From Acidobacteriota bacterium (GTDB taxonomy: Bacteria > Acidobacteriota > Blastocatellia > Pyrinomonadales > Pyrinomonadaceae), in assembly GCA_020200135.1 (NCBI GenBank), contig JAIVJI010000030.1:23483-87482 (forward strand): a DNA stretch of 64,000 bases, written 5' to 3'. Positions within the stretch are counted from its first letter, which is position 1. Each line of letters begins with the position of its first letter. Below are positions 45,068 through 54,482 of this stretch, piece by piece. The notes under the pieces are model-generated. The model made no database searches. It was not told the DNA's origin and was given only the letters and a program-made list of their open reading frames with translations. A program made the position numbers and the translations under genes.

Positions 45068-47122
45068 TCACATCCTCTCGGGCACCTCGATGCCGAGCGT
45101 CGCCAGGGCGTCAGTAAGTTGCCTCCGCACGAAGTCTGTGACGTAGACGAGGACGGCGCGGCGCGGCGCGTCCGACTCTTCGAGGATGCGGTTCTCGTCG
45201 CGATTGTAGAAGAAGTTAAACGCCTGTGCCAGTTGGAAGGTGTACTTGGCCAGGTGCGACGGCTCCGCGAACGAGGCGGCCTGCGCGAGCACCTCGGGCA
45301 GACGCGCCGCCAGCGTCACGAGCGCCCAAATCTCGCCGCCGACCTCGCCGTCGAAGACGCGCCTGACGCGCTCGGCCGCCTCGCCGCTCTCCCCGGCGGC
45401 GACGCCGGCGACGAGGCGTTGTGCGGTTTCCATCTCGCCGTCTGGCAACTTGCGAAAGATGGAGTTGGCGCGCACGGCCGCGTACTGGCAGTAGGGGCCG
45501 GCCTCGCCCTTGGTCGAGAGCGCCTCTTTGAAGTCGAAGACGATGACGGAGTTTCGCGTCCACTTCATCAGGAAGTAGCGGAGCGCGCCGACCGCGAGGC
45601 TGTGCGCCGACCGCTGCTGCCCTTCGAGAGGCACGTCGGGGTGTCGCTCACGCACCTCGCGCAGCGCGTTGGCTTCGAGCGTGTCGATGAAGTCGTCGGC
45701 CTTGACGCCGAGGCCCCGCCGGCCGCTCATCTCGACGAAGGGGCGCGTCTTCTCTTCGGCGCTCAGCTCTAACCCGAGTTCCTCGGCCGCCGCCGGCGAG
45801 AGCGTGACCATCCCGTAGGAGAGGTGGACGCTTGAGTTCTCGCCGACCTGCGGCGCGACGGCGGCGACGCCGCGCTTGACGACCTCCTGCGGGTACGCCT
45901 GGCGCGCGTCGATGACGTTGTAGACGGTCGAGCCCCGGCCGAAGTGAGGGGCGTGGCCGGCGGCCTGCGCCGGGTCGCTCGTCGTCGTCCAGACGGCGCG
46001 GCCGTCGGCGTCGGCGCGGAAGGGTTTGAAGTAGAAGTTGAGGTCCACCTGCCCGAGCTTCCAGAGCTGGTAGGCGATGTCCTTGCCGGTGTAGGTGATG
46101 GTTCCGTTCGAGCGGACGATGACCTTGTCGGCCTCGAATTCGTCGCTCCCCTCGTGCGTCTCCATCGGCATCACCCAGCAGCCGCTGTTCTTCCCCCCGG
46201 TCTGGAAGTGTATCGCGCCCGACTCCTTCATCCGTTCGAAGGCGTGTGACCAGAGGAAGTGCAGGACTTCGGACTCGCGCGGCAGGAGGTCGTACCTGAT
46301 GCCGAGTCGCGCCATCGTGTCGAGCTGGCAGTGGACGACGCGCGTGGCGACGTAGTCGGCAAGCTCGGCGGTCGGGTTGCCGCCCTCTTCGAGCGCGTGC
46401 AGGGTCTCGACGCGCAGCTTCAGGCGCTCCGGGTCTTCCTTCGCGTCAGGGTCGCCGCCGCGGTAGAAGAGGCCGACGCGCGCGTACAAGTCCCAGCAGT
46501 AATAGTCGAAGGGGTAATCCTCTTTCAGCGAGGCGTCGAGGGCACGCACGCCCGCGAGCGACATCCCTTCGAGGTGGATGAAGCCGACGACCACGTCGGC
46601 GACCTGGACGCCGGTGTTGTCGATGTAGTTGTGAACCTCGACGCGCTCGCCGGTGGCGCGAAGGATGCGGACGAAGGTGTCGCCGATGACCGAGTTGCGC
46701 AGGTGGCCGATGTGCGCCGCCTTGTTCGGGTTGACGCTGGTGTGCTCGACCATGCGCTTCGGGCGCGCGTCGTCGCCGGCGGGCGCGTCCGCCGGGGCGG
46801 TCTGAGAAAGCCCCGCGAGCAGGCGCGCGCGGTCGTAGAAGAGGTTGAGGTAGCCCGCGCCCGCGACCTCGACGCGCGCGACCCCTTCGGCCGACTCAAG
46901 CTCGGCGCGCAGCTCTTCGGCGATGGCGCGCGGGTTGCGCTTCTCGCCGGTCGCCTGCTTGATGCGCTTCGCCATCTCGAACGCGACGGGGAACGCGAGG
47001 TCGCCCAGCTCGATGCGCGGCGGGACTTCCGAGGGGACTTGTTCCAGCTCGACGCCGAACCTCGCGGCGGCGGCGGAGCGGACGCGCTCGCGCAGTGACT
47101 GTTGCAGCTCTATCAGGTTCAA
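45068..47122 (-). CDS. argS: Arginyl-tRNA synthetase
   Basis: ArgS charges tRNA-Arg. The N-terminal additional domain (NLIELQQSLRERVRSAAAARFG) is followed by the class I signature VEHTSVNPNKAAHIGHLRNS (HIGH near residues 137-140). Also present is the YNVIDARQAYPQEVV region. The KMSK position reads EMSGRRG, as is usual in ArgS, which often lacks the motif. The C-terminal anticodon-binding domain ends VPERM. I choose a TTG start at 47122, because AAGGA lies about 9 bases upstream and homology begins there. At 684 residues it is longer than many ArgS, with insertions in the catalytic core. Confidence 0.93.
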   Translation of the reverse strand: MNLIELQQSLRERVRSAAAARFGVELEQVPSEVPPRIELGDLAFPVAFEMAKRIKQATGEKRNPRAIAEELRAELESAEGVARVEVAGAGYLNLFYDRARLLAGLSQTAPADAPAGDDARPKRMVEHTSVNPNKAAHIGHLRNSVIGDTFVRILRATGERVEVHNYIDNTGVQVADVVVGFIHLEGMSLAGVRALDASLKEDYPFDYYCWDLYARVGLFYRGGDPDAKEDPERLKLRVETLHALEEGGNPTAELADYVATRVVHCQLDTMARLGIRYDLLPRESEVLHFLWSHAFERMKESGAIHFQTGGKNSGCWVMPMETHEGSDEFEADKVIVRSNGTITYTGKDIAYQLWKLGQVDLNFYFKPFRADADGRAVWTTTSDPAQAAGHAPHFGRGSTVYNVIDARQAYPQEVVKRGVAAVAPQVGENSSVHLSYGMVTLSPAAAEELGLELSAEEKTRPFVEMSGRRGLGVKADDFIDTLEANALREVRERHPDVPLEGQQRSAHSLAVGALRYFLMKWTRNSVIVFDFKEALSTKGEAGPYCQYAAVRANSIFRKLPDGEMETAQRLVAGVAAGESGEAAERVRRVFDGEVGGEIWALVTLAARLPEVLAQAASFAEPSHLAKYTFQLAQAFNFFYNRDENRILEESDAPRRAVLVYVTDFVRRQLTDALATLGIEVPERM

Positions 47123-47255
47123 AGTTGTGGTTCCTTTAACTCGTCTCGGCGGACGCCCCGACAGTCGGGCAATCGTCAAAAACGACTTCGCCGTAAAAAC
47201 CGGAAGTATAGCGCAGCCGATTCGCGCGGCGCCAACGCGCGCCGGAGCCCCCTGC

Positions 47256-47286
47256 TTGACACGCGGCTGACGCGCTCTGCTACCAT
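47256..47286 (+). promoter_or_regulatory. Possible promoter for the sirtuin-larC genes
   Basis: TTGACA (47256-47261) is followed after 19 bp by TACCAT (47281-47286), 14 bases before the ATG at 47300. The spacing is a little long and the leader very short, so confidence is moderate. Confidence 0.4.
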
Positions 47287-47299
47287 CCGACACGACTCG

Positions 47300-47907
47300 A
47301 TGCCGTGGAAACAGGAGACAGCCGACGCGTCGGAGCTGCGCGAACGTCTGCGCGCGGCGCGGCGCGTCTTCGTGCTGACGGGCGCGGGCGTGTCGGCCGA
47401 GAGCGGCGTGCCGACCTTTCGCGGCGGCGGCCGGACGGCCGTCTGGAAGGGGATGCCTTTCGACGTTATCTCTTCGGCCGGGATGATCGGGAGAGACCTG
47501 TCGCTGGTCTGGGAGTGGTTCGACTACCGGCGCGGCGTGCTCGGGAGTTGCCGCCCGAACCCCGCGCACGAGACGCTCGCCGGATGGCAGACGCGCTTCC
47601 CGTCGTTCGCGCTCGCCACGCAGAACATTGACGGGCTGCACGCCGAGGCCGGCTCGCGCGGCGTGTACGAACTGCACGGCAACGCGTGGCGCGCGCGCTG
47701 TCTCAACTGCGGGGGCAGGGAAGACGTGCGTGAGAAGCCGGCCGAAGTACGACCGCCGGTCTGTCGCGACTGCGGCGGGTTGTGTCGGCGAAGGAGGCGG
47801 GCGCGTACCTCGTCGAGGTCAACCCAGAGGAGACGCCGCTCTCCGGCATCTGCGGCGTGACGCTGCGCGGGGCCGCGGGCGAAGTCCTGCCGCGCTTGGA
47901 ATTTTAA
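47300..47907 (+). CDS. Sir2-family NAD-dependent deacylase, internal block lost
   Basis: Sirtuins remove acyl groups from lysines using NAD. The N-terminal part has FVLTGAGVSAESGVPTFRG (NAD-binding), ALATQNIDGLHAEAGSRGVYELHGN (catalytic His) and the first zinc pair CLNCGG with VCRDCGG. At about 47781-47788 the frame changes. The C-terminal part resumes with AKEAGAYLVEVNPEETPLSGICG and ends at 47907. The block between (the usual LRPDVVWFGE and VVGTSLVVYPAAGL region, about 50 residues) is missing. As given, the open frame cannot make an intact enzyme. Confidence 0.85.
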
Positions 47908-47926
47908 GGATAAAGGCGCAAGAGGA

Positions 47927-49132
47927 TTGCGGACGCTCTACTTCGACTGCTTCGCCGGCATCAGCGGCGACATGACGCTCGGCGCGCTGGTCGCGGCCGG
48001 CGCGGACGCGCGCGAGCTGAAAGAAAGGCTCTCGCTGCTCGACGTGCCGGGCTACGAGGTCGAGTTCGAGACCGTGGACCGCAGCGGCATCAGCGCGACG
48101 CGCGCCGTCGTCCGGCTGACGGGGGAGGAGAAGCACCACCGCCATCTCTCCGACATCGAGAAGATAATTGGCGATTCAAGACTCGATGACTCGGTCAAGG
48201 AACGCGCGCTCAAGATATTCCGCCGGCTGGCCGAGGCCGAGGCGCGAGTCCACAACGTCCCCGTCAACAAGATACACTTCCACGAGGTCGGCGCGTTGGA
48301 CGCCATCGTGGACGTAGTCGGCGCGTGCATCGGCTTCGAGCTGCTGGGCGTCGAGCGCTTCGCCTCGTCGGCGCTCCACGTCGGGAGCGGCACGGTCGAG
48401 ATGGCGCACGGCCGCTTTCCCGTCCCGCCGCCGGCGGTCGCCGAGCTTCTGCGCGGCGCGCCCGTCTACTCGACGGACGTGACGGGCGAGCTGGTCACGC
48501 CGACGGGCGCGGCCATCGTCTCGACGGTCTGCGACACCTTCGGGGCGATGCCGCTCATGCGCGTCGGGGCCACGGGCTACGGCGCCGGGACGCGCGAGTA
48601 CAAGAACTTCCCCAACGTCCTGCGCGTCATGGTCGGCGAGACCGAGGGCACCGGCGGCGACGAGAGGCTGCTGCTGGTCGAGACGAACATTGACGACGCC
48701 TCGCCGCAGCTGGTCGGGCATCTGATGGAGCGCGCCTTCGCCGAGGGGGCGCTCGACTGCTTCTTTACCCCGGTGCAGATGAAGAAGAACCGGCCCGGAG
48801 TGCTAATATCAATCCTCTGCCGTCCCGGCGACCGCGAGCGCTTGTATGCGCTCCTGTTCGCCGAGACGACGACCATCGGGGCGCGCTGCCACGAGGTCGA
48901 GCGCCGCGCGCTTCAGCGCAGGAACGTCTCCGTGCACACCCGATTCGGCGGCGTCAGCGTGAAGGTGGCAATGTCGGGAGACCGAATCGTCGGAGCGACG
49001 CCCGAGTACGAGAGCTGCCGTGACGTGGCCTTGAGAGAGGGCGTGCCCCTCCGCGTCGTTGAGGAGGCGGCACGCACCGCCTTCTACTCGGCCGGGCCCG
49101 GATTGCTGGAGGAGTGGAAAAGTGGCGACTAG
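47927..49132 (+). CDS. larC: LarC-type nickel-pincer cofactor insertion protein
   Basis: LarC (DUF111) inserts nickel into the pincer nucleotide cofactor of lactate racemase and related enzymes, using CTP. The N-terminus MRTLYFDCFAGISGDMTLGALVAAG is diagnostic, as are the NKIHFHEVGALDAIVDVVG and HGRFPVPPPAVAELL blocks. The last third has ETNIDDASPQLVGHLME. The TTG at 47927 is used, with AGAGGA close upstream. No larA, larB or larE is in the window, so the target enzyme is unknown. It overlaps folE by 11 bp. Confidence 0.92.
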   Translation: MRTLYFDCFAGISGDMTLGALVAAGADARELKERLSLLDVPGYEVEFETVDRSGISATRAVVRLTGEEKHHRHLSDIEKIIGDSRLDDSVKERALKIFRRLAEAEARVHNVPVNKIHFHEVGALDAIVDVVGACIGFELLGVERFASSALHVGSGTVEMAHGRFPVPPPAVAELLRGAPVYSTDVTGELVTPTGAAIVSTVCDTFGAMPLMRVGATGYGAGTREYKNFPNVLRVMVGETEGTGGDERLLLVETNIDDASPQLVGHLMERAFAEGALDCFFTPVQMKKNRPGVLISILCRPGDRERLYALLFAETTTIGARCHEVERRALQRRNVSVHTRFGGVSVKVAMSGDRIVGATPEYESCRDVALREGVPLRVVEEAARTAFYSAGPGLLEEWKSGD

Positions 49133-49748
49133 ATTCTCGGCCACGGAGCCGGACGGCGACTCTGATGTGGCCGCGCCGGGGAGCGGCGTTGACCTCGACA
49201 AGATAGAGCGCGGCGTCCGGCTCATCCTCGAAGGCGTGGGCGAGGACGCGGAGCGCCCCGGCCTCCGGCGCACCCCCCGCCGCGTGGCCGAGATGTACGC
49301 CGAGCTGACCGAAGGGATGCGCGAGGAGCCGCGCGAGCACGTCCGGCCGCTGCCCGGCGACCGTCACGACGAGATGGTCATCGTCAAAGACATTCACTTC
49401 GCGTCGCTCTGCGAGCACCACCTCGCGCCCTTCGTCGGCAGATGTCACATCGCCTACATCCCGAAGGCGGGGCGCATCGTCGGTCTGTCGAAGCTGGCGC
49501 GACTGGTCGACAGCTTCGCGCGCCGCCTGCAGGTACAGGAGCGGCTCACCTCGGAGATCGCCGACACGCTCTTCGAGGGGCTGAAGCCCGTGGGCGTGAT
49601 GGTCGTGATGGAGGCCGAGCACACCTGCATGACCATCCGGGGCGTGAAGAAGCCGGGCGCCGTCACCATCACCTCGGCCATCCGCGGCGGCTTCCGCAAG
49701 GACTCGCGCACGCGCGCCGAGGCGATGGCGCTCATCCGCGAGAAGTGA
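49122..49748 (+). CDS. folE: GTP cyclohydrolase I
   Basis: FolE opens the GTP ring to form dihydroneopterin triphosphate, the first step to folate. Diagnostic parts are PGLRRTPRRVAEMYAELTEG, FASLCEHHLAPFVGRCHIAYIP (zinc-binding Cys and His), VGLSKLARLVDSFARRLQVQERLT and AEHTCMTIRGVKKPG with the second zinc Cys. I use the GTG at 49122, which has GGAGGAG upstream and lies within the 3' end of larC. Earlier in-frame starts would only add disordered residues. Confidence 0.95.
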   Translation: MATRFSATEPDGDSDVAAPGSGVDLDKIERGVRLILEGVGEDAERPGLRRTPRRVAEMYAELTEGMREEPREHVRPLPGDRHDEMVIVKDIHFASLCEHHLAPFVGRCHIAYIPKAGRIVGLSKLARLVDSFARRLQVQERLTSEIADTLFEGLKPVGVMVVMEAEHTCMTIRGVKKPGAVTITSAIRGGFRKDSRTRAEAMALIREK

Positions 49749-49817
49749 CGGCGCGTGCCTTCGCGGTCAAACGCTCCTCCGAGAACCAAGAATTGAGGTG
49801 AAGTCGCCTTCGCTCAA

Positions 49818-52022
49818 ATGAGAACCTTCTACGTCACGACCCCCATCTACTACGCCAACAGCCTGCCCCACATGGGGCACCTGTACACGACCGTCGTCGC
49901 CGACTTCCTGTCGCGCTTCTGGCGGCAGCGGGGCCGCGAGACCTACTTCCTGACGGGGACGGACGAGCACGGCACGAACATCGAGCGCGCGTCGGCGCGG
50001 ACGGGGCGCACGCCGAGGGAGCACGTCGATCACATCGTCGGCGAGCTGAAGAAGATGTTCGCCGACTTCGGGCTCGACGCCGCGCACGGCGGCTATGACA
50101 TCTTCATGCGCACGACCGAGCCGTTCCACTACGAGGGCGCGGCCGAGTTCTGGCGCCGCGCCGCCGCGCGACCGACGCCGAAGGGGCGCGAGAACATCTA
50201 CAAGGGCTTCTACGAGGGCTGGTTCTGCGCGCCCTGCGCGACGTTCAAGACCGAGGCCGAGATGCTGCCCGCCGCCGAGGAGGGCGGCTCGCCGCTCTGC
50301 CCCGTCCACGAGCGCCCGCTCGACAAGGTCTCCGAGGAGAGTTACTTCTTCCGCCTCTCCGATTACGACGAGGCCCTGCTCTCGCTCTACGAATCGCGCC
50401 CGGACTTCATCAGGCCGGAGGCGCGGCGCAACGAGGTCGTCAGCCTCGTGCGCGGCGGGCTCGAAGACGTTTCCATCAGCCGCCTGAAGACTTCGGTGAG
50501 CTGGGCCATCCCCGTCCCCGACGACCCCGAGCACACGGTCTACATCTGGTTCGACGCTCTCATCAACTACATCACCGCGCTCGGCTGGGACAGTGAGAGC
50601 CGCAGGGCGGAGGCGGGCGAAGACCTCTTTAAAAAGTTCTGGCCGGGGCTCCACCTCCTCGGGAAAGACATCCTGCGCCAGCACGCCGTGTTGTGGCCGG
50701 CGATGCTGATGGCGGCCGACGTCGAGCAGCCCGCCGGCGTCGTCGCGCACGGGCTCTGGCTCGACCAGACGGGGCGCAAGGGGTCGAAGACGCTGGGCAA
50801 CGCGCTCGAACTGCCCACGCTGCGACGCCACTTCCGCGTCGACGCCGTCCGCTACTTCCTCCTGCGCGAGATGTCGTTCGGCCAGGACTGCAAGGTTGAC
50901 TATCAGGTCATCCTCGAACGCTCGAACAGCGACCTCGCCAGCGGGCTCGGCAACCTCGTCAGCCGCACGCTGACGATGATTCACAAGTACTTCGGCGGGG
51001 TCGTCCCCGCTCCCGACATCGGCGAGGCGAAGCGGCTGCTGGCGAAGCGCGTGGGCGTGGACTCCGACGCGCAGGAGCTTGCGAGCAGCCTTGAGCTCGT
51101 CCGCGACCAGTTCGTGCAGAACGTCGAGGAGTTCGCCTTCCACCGCGCGCTCGAAGCGGCGTGGGGCATGATCGCGCGCGTGGACAAGTTCATCTCGGAC
51201 GCGAAGCCGTGGGAGCTGGCCAAGAGCGAGGAGCATCGCGAGACGCTCGGCGCAGTGCTCTACCGCTCGGCCGAGACGCTGCGCTGGCTGGCCGTCATGC
51301 TCTACCCGGTGATGCCCGATTCGTCGGGAGCTATCTGGCGGCAGCTCGGGCTCGAAGCAGACCCGAGCGGCTTCGACCCGAAAGGACTCAGGTGGGGCGG
51401 CTTAAACTCGGGCGCGAGCGTCGGCGAAGTCGCCCCGCTATTCCCCAGAATTGACAAGGCGAAAACGATGGCAGAGATAGAGAGCGAGATGGCACAGAGG
51501 ATGGAAACTGAGACGGGCACAGAGGCGGCGGCGGCTCCCGCCGAGCACTCGGGCGCGCACGCCACGCAGGCGGCCGTGCCCGGCGCGCCGACCGCCACCG
51601 AAGTGAAACCGGAACAGCCGCCGCAGCAGGGCGCGACCGAGGCCCAAGCCCCGCCCGCGACGCAGCCGCAGCCGCCCGAGGGCGTCGCCACCTACATCAC
51701 GGTCGAGGACTTAGTGAAGGTCGAGCTGAAGGTGGGCGAGGTGCTCACGGCCGAGCGCGTGCCCAAGTCGGACAAGCTGCTCCGCTTCACCGTGGACGTA
51801 GGTGAGCCGCAGCCGCGCCAGATTCTCGCAGGCATCGCCGAGCACTACGAGCCCGAGAAGCTGGTCGGACGCAAGCTCGTCATCGTCTCCAACCTCAAGC
51901 CGCGCAAGCTCCGCGGCTTCGAGTCTCAGGGCATGGTGCTCGCCGCCTCGGTCGGCGACGAAGGCCGCCCCGTCCTCGCCACCTTCGCCGAGGAAGTGCC
52001 AAACGGGGCAAGATTGAAGTAG
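49818..52022 (+). CDS. metG: Methionyl-tRNA synthetase with C-terminal tRNA-binding domain
   Basis: MetG charges tRNA-Met for initiation and elongation. The HIGH motif is PHMGHLYTTV (residues 17-26) in the opening MRTFYVTTPIYYANSLPHMG. The KMSKS position reads GRKGSKTLGN, an unusual variant. After the anticodon domain comes a low-complexity Ala/Pro/Gln linker (about 560-615). An EMAP/Trbp111-type domain then ends the protein (YITVEDLVKVELKVGEVL), which helps dimerisation and tRNA binding. Its stop lies in the left arm of heptamer element E. Length 734 is normal for the long form. Confidence 0.95.
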   Translation: MRTFYVTTPIYYANSLPHMGHLYTTVVADFLSRFWRQRGRETYFLTGTDEHGTNIERASARTGRTPREHVDHIVGELKKMFADFGLDAAHGGYDIFMRTTEPFHYEGAAEFWRRAAARPTPKGRENIYKGFYEGWFCAPCATFKTEAEMLPAAEEGGSPLCPVHERPLDKVSEESYFFRLSDYDEALLSLYESRPDFIRPEARRNEVVSLVRGGLEDVSISRLKTSVSWAIPVPDDPEHTVYIWFDALINYITALGWDSESRRAEAGEDLFKKFWPGLHLLGKDILRQHAVLWPAMLMAADVEQPAGVVAHGLWLDQTGRKGSKTLGNALELPTLRRHFRVDAVRYFLLREMSFGQDCKVDYQVILERSNSDLASGLGNLVSRTLTMIHKYFGGVVPAPDIGEAKRLLAKRVGVDSDAQELASSLELVRDQFVQNVEEFAFHRALEAAWGMIARVDKFISDAKPWELAKSEEHRETLGAVLYRSAETLRWLAVMLYPVMPDSSGAIWRQLGLEADPSGFDPKGLRWGGLNSGASVGEVAPLFPRIDKAKTMAEIESEMAQRMETETGTEAAAAPAEHSGAHATQAAVPGAPTATEVKPEQPPQQGATEAQAPPATQPQPPEGVATYITVEDLVKVELKVGEVLTAERVPKSDKLLRFTVDVGEPQPRQILAGIAEHYEPEKLVGRKLVIVSNLKPRKLRGFESQGMVLAASVGDEGRPVLATFAEEVPNGARLK

Positions 52023-52138
52023 ACAGTAGTCAGTAGTCAGTAGCCAGCAGACACTCCGCGTTGCGGACGCTGATGCCAGCACCCTGACGATGCGCTGCCG
52101 ACCGTATTTCTACTGACTACTGACTGCTGACTACTATG
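52018..52138. repeat. Heptamer-repeat inverted element E
   Basis: Left arm 52018-52051 (AGTAGAC AGTAGTC AGTAGTC AGTAGCC AGCAGAC) and right arm 52110-52138 (CTACTGA CTACTGA CTGCTGA CTACTATG) are inverted heptamer runs. The centre shares CTCCGC, GACGAT/GCGCTG and GTATTTCTACTG with element B. The metG stop and the tatD start are both inside or next to the arms. Confidence 0.8.
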
Positions 52139-52930
52139 TTTGTTGATTCGCACGCGCACATTGACGGTGAGGAGTTTGACGCCGACCGCGACGAGGTCGT
52201 GGCGCGCGCGCGCGAGGCGGGGGTGCGGGCGATTCTGAACGTCGGGACGGGCGACCCGCACGGCGGCAACTTCGAGCGCGCCGTGTCGGTTGCTGAAGCG
52301 TACGAGGGCGTCTACGCGGCGGCGGGCGTCCACCCGCACGACGCGCGGCTCTACGACGACGCGGCCGAGCGGCGGCTTCTTGAAGTGTTAAGGGGGAGCA
52401 GTCGCGTCGTCGCGCTGGGCGAGATAGGGCTCGACTACCATTACGACAACTCGCCGCGCGAGGCGCAGCGCGAGGTCTTCGCGCGGCAGTTGCGTCTGGC
52501 GCGCGCGGAGGGGGTGCCCGTCATCATCCACTCGCGCGAGGCGGACGAAGAGACGGCGGAGATTTTGACGAGTGAGCTTGCCGGCTCGGGCACGGCGGGC
52601 GTGCTGCACTGCTTCGGCGGCGGGCCTGCGCTGGCGGAAGTGGCGCTCGGGCTCGGGTTCTACGTCTCCTTCGCGGGCAACGTCACCTTCAAGAAGGCCG
52701 AGGCGCTGCGCGAGGTCGCGTCCGCGGTCCCGCTCGAACGGCTGCTGGTTGAGACCGACTGCCCGTACCTCGCGCCCGTGCCGCACCGCGGCCGGCGCAA
52801 CGAGCCCGCCTTCGTCGTCGAGACGGCGCGCTTCCTCGCCGGCCTTCGCGGCGTGACTCACGAGGAACTGGGCCGCGTCACGTCAGAGAACTTTTCGCGC
52901 CTCTTCGGGGTCGAACTCTCCGCGGAGTAG
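52136..52930 (+). CDS. tatD: TatD-family metal-dependent hydrolase
   Basis: The 264-residue protein starts MFVDSHAHIDGEEFDADRDE (first two metal-binding His) and has AAGVHPHDAR, ALGEIGLDYHYDNSP (Glu), PVIIHSREADEET, GVLHCFGGG and LLVETDCPYLAPVPHRGRRNEPAFV, the standard TatD active-site order. TatD proteins are 3'-5' DNA exonucleases and nucleotidases of the cytoplasm. It commonly follows metG in bacteria, as here. The ATG abuts heptamer element E without a Shine-Dalgarno. Confidence 0.94.
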   Translation: MFVDSHAHIDGEEFDADRDEVVARAREAGVRAILNVGTGDPHGGNFERAVSVAEAYEGVYAAAGVHPHDARLYDDAAERRLLEVLRGSSRVVALGEIGLDYHYDNSPREAQREVFARQLRLARAEGVPVIIHSREADEETAEILTSELAGSGTAGVLHCFGGGPALAEVALGLGFYVSFAGNVTFKKAEALREVASAVPLERLLVETDCPYLAPVPHRGRRNEPAFVVETARFLAGLRGVTHEELGRVTSENFSRLFGVELSAE

Positions 52931-53034
52931 ACGCTCGGCCTCCGCGCGGCGGAATCAAACTTTTCCCCGCCGCGCTTAAATGATATAAAGTCTGGGAGCC
53001 AGGACGGACGCCGGCCGGCTCTCATCACTGACAT

Positions 53035-53535
53035 ATGGCCCAGCAGAACTCATTCGACATCGTTTCGCAGGTCGAGATGGCCGAGGTCAAGAACGCGCTC
53101 GACCAGGCGATGAAAGAAGTCAGGCAGCGCTTCGACTTCAAGGGGAGCCGCGCCGAAGTCCGACTTGAAGGCGACAAGGAGCTGATTCTCACGGCCGAGG
53201 ACGAGACGCGGCTGCGCAACATGAACGACATCCTCCAGCAGAAGCTCGTCCGCCGGAGCGTGCCCCTGAAGGCGCTCTCCTACGGCCGCGTCGAGCCGGC
53301 CGCCGGCGGCACCGTCCGCCAGAACGTCGCCATCCAGCAGGGCATCCCCTCGGACAAGGCCAAGGAGATAGTCAAGTACATCAAGGAGACCAAGCTCAAG
53401 GTGCAGGCCGCCATCCAGGGCGACGTCGTGCGCATCACCGGGCGCGACCGCGACACGCTTCAGGACGTTATCGCCCAGCTCAAGGCCAAAGACTTCGGCA
53501 TCAACATGCAGTACACGAACTACAGGTCGAACTGA
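53035..53535 (+). CDS. yajQ: YajQ-family protein, possible c-di-GMP-binding
   Basis: The 166-residue protein matches the YajQ family, two ferredoxin-like folds: NSFDIVSQVEMAEVKNALDQAMKEVRQRFDFKGS at the N-terminus and QGIPSDKAKEIVKYIKETKLKVQAAIQGDVVRITGRDRDTL later. Xanthomonas YajQ binds c-di-GMP; whether this protein does is untested. The sequence TATAAA at about 52985 may be a promoter -10. Its stop lies in the left arm of heptamer element F. Confidence 0.92.
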   Translation: MAQQNSFDIVSQVEMAEVKNALDQAMKEVRQRFDFKGSRAEVRLEGDKELILTAEDETRLRNMNDILQQKLVRRSVPLKALSYGRVEPAAGGTVRQNVAIQQGIPSDKAKEIVKYIKETKLKVQAAIQGDVVRITGRDRDTLQDVIAQLKAKDFGINMQYTNYRSN

Positions 53536-53607
53536 GTGATGAGAGATGAGTGATAAGTGATAAGAAAGAACAGTCGGTTTTCTCTCATCACTTAACACTC
53601 ATCGCTC
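53533..53607. repeat. Heptamer-repeat inverted element F
   Basis: Left arm: GTGATGA GAGATGA GTGATAA GTGATAA (53536 on), beginning at the yajQ stop. Right arm: TCTCATC ACTTAAC ACTCATC (about 53582-53602), in inverted sense. It is shorter than elements B and E. The ATG of the polyprenyl synthase gene follows 8 bp after it. Confidence 0.7.
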
Positions 53608-53614
53608 CCAACAT

Positions 53615-54482
53615 ATGAACACATCCGGTAACACGGCGGCGGTCGAGGAGCGGCAGATGACCGCGCGCCACATCTTCAGTCTGGTCTCGCCGGAGCTGGC
53701 GCTCGTCGAGGAGGAGTTCGAGCGGCAGGCGCGCTCGAACATCCAGGTCATCGCCTACATCGGCGACTACCTGCGCGCCTCCGGCGGCAAGCGCGTGCGC
53801 CCCGCCCTGACACTGCTCTCGGCGCGTGCGGCGGGCGGCGACGCCTCGCGCACGAACGTCGTCCGCATGGCGACGGTGATGGAGTTCCTCCACGCTGACC
53901 GTGCTCGACATCCTGACCGCCGTCACGCGGAAGATGACCGAGGGCGAGCTGTTGCAGTTGACGCTGCTCGGCCGCGCCGACGTCACGGAGGAGCAGTACT
54001 TCGACGTCCTCCGGCGCAAGACTGCTCACCTCTTTAGCGCCTGCTGCGAGATCGGCTCCATCCTCGGCGGCGCGGCGCCGGCCGTGCGGCGCGCGCTGCG
54101 CGACTACGGGATGAACCTCGGCACGGCCTTCCAGCTCGTTGACGACCTTTTGGACTTCACTTCGGACGGCGACTCGCTGGGGAAGGCCGCCGGCGCAGAC
54201 TTGCTGGAAGGCAAGTTGACGCTGCCGCTTATCTACCTGCTCGAAGAGGAGCCGCGGATGAAGTCGGCCGTGCAGTCCGTCATGCGCGAGGGCTCGTACG
54301 AGGGGGAGGCGCGAGAGACCTTCGTGCGCGCGGCCGAGAAGGCGGGCGCGCTCGAGCGCGCGCGAGTCTGCGCGGCCTCCTACGCGGGGGCCGCGGTCAA
54401 GGCGCTCGAAGCCGTCGCCCCCTCGAAATACACCGACGGGCTGCGCTCCATCCCCTCCTACATCCTCGAAAGGGAGATGTAA
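53615..54482 (+). CDS. Polyprenyl diphosphate synthase, internal block lost
   Basis: Such enzymes extend isoprenyl chains for quinones or the lipid carrier. The N-terminal part has SPELALVEEEFERQ, IGDYLRASGGKRVRPALTLLSARAAGG and VVRMATVMEFLH. The chain should continue with the first aspartate-rich motif (LLHDDVVD type). Instead the frame changes at about 53894-53898 and resumes with LTVLDILTAVTRKMTEGELLQL. The second aspartate-rich motif is present (FQLVDDLLDFTSD). About 50-60 codons with the first catalytic Asp motif are missing. The stop overlaps the next ATG (TAATG). Confidence 0.88.

Noticed and set aside
47770..47800. Programmed ribosomal frameshift in the sirtuin, RodA, prenyl synthase or GGDEF genes
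   Set aside because: In each case tens of conserved residues are missing, not just a shift of one base, and no slippery sequence with a downstream structure was seen.
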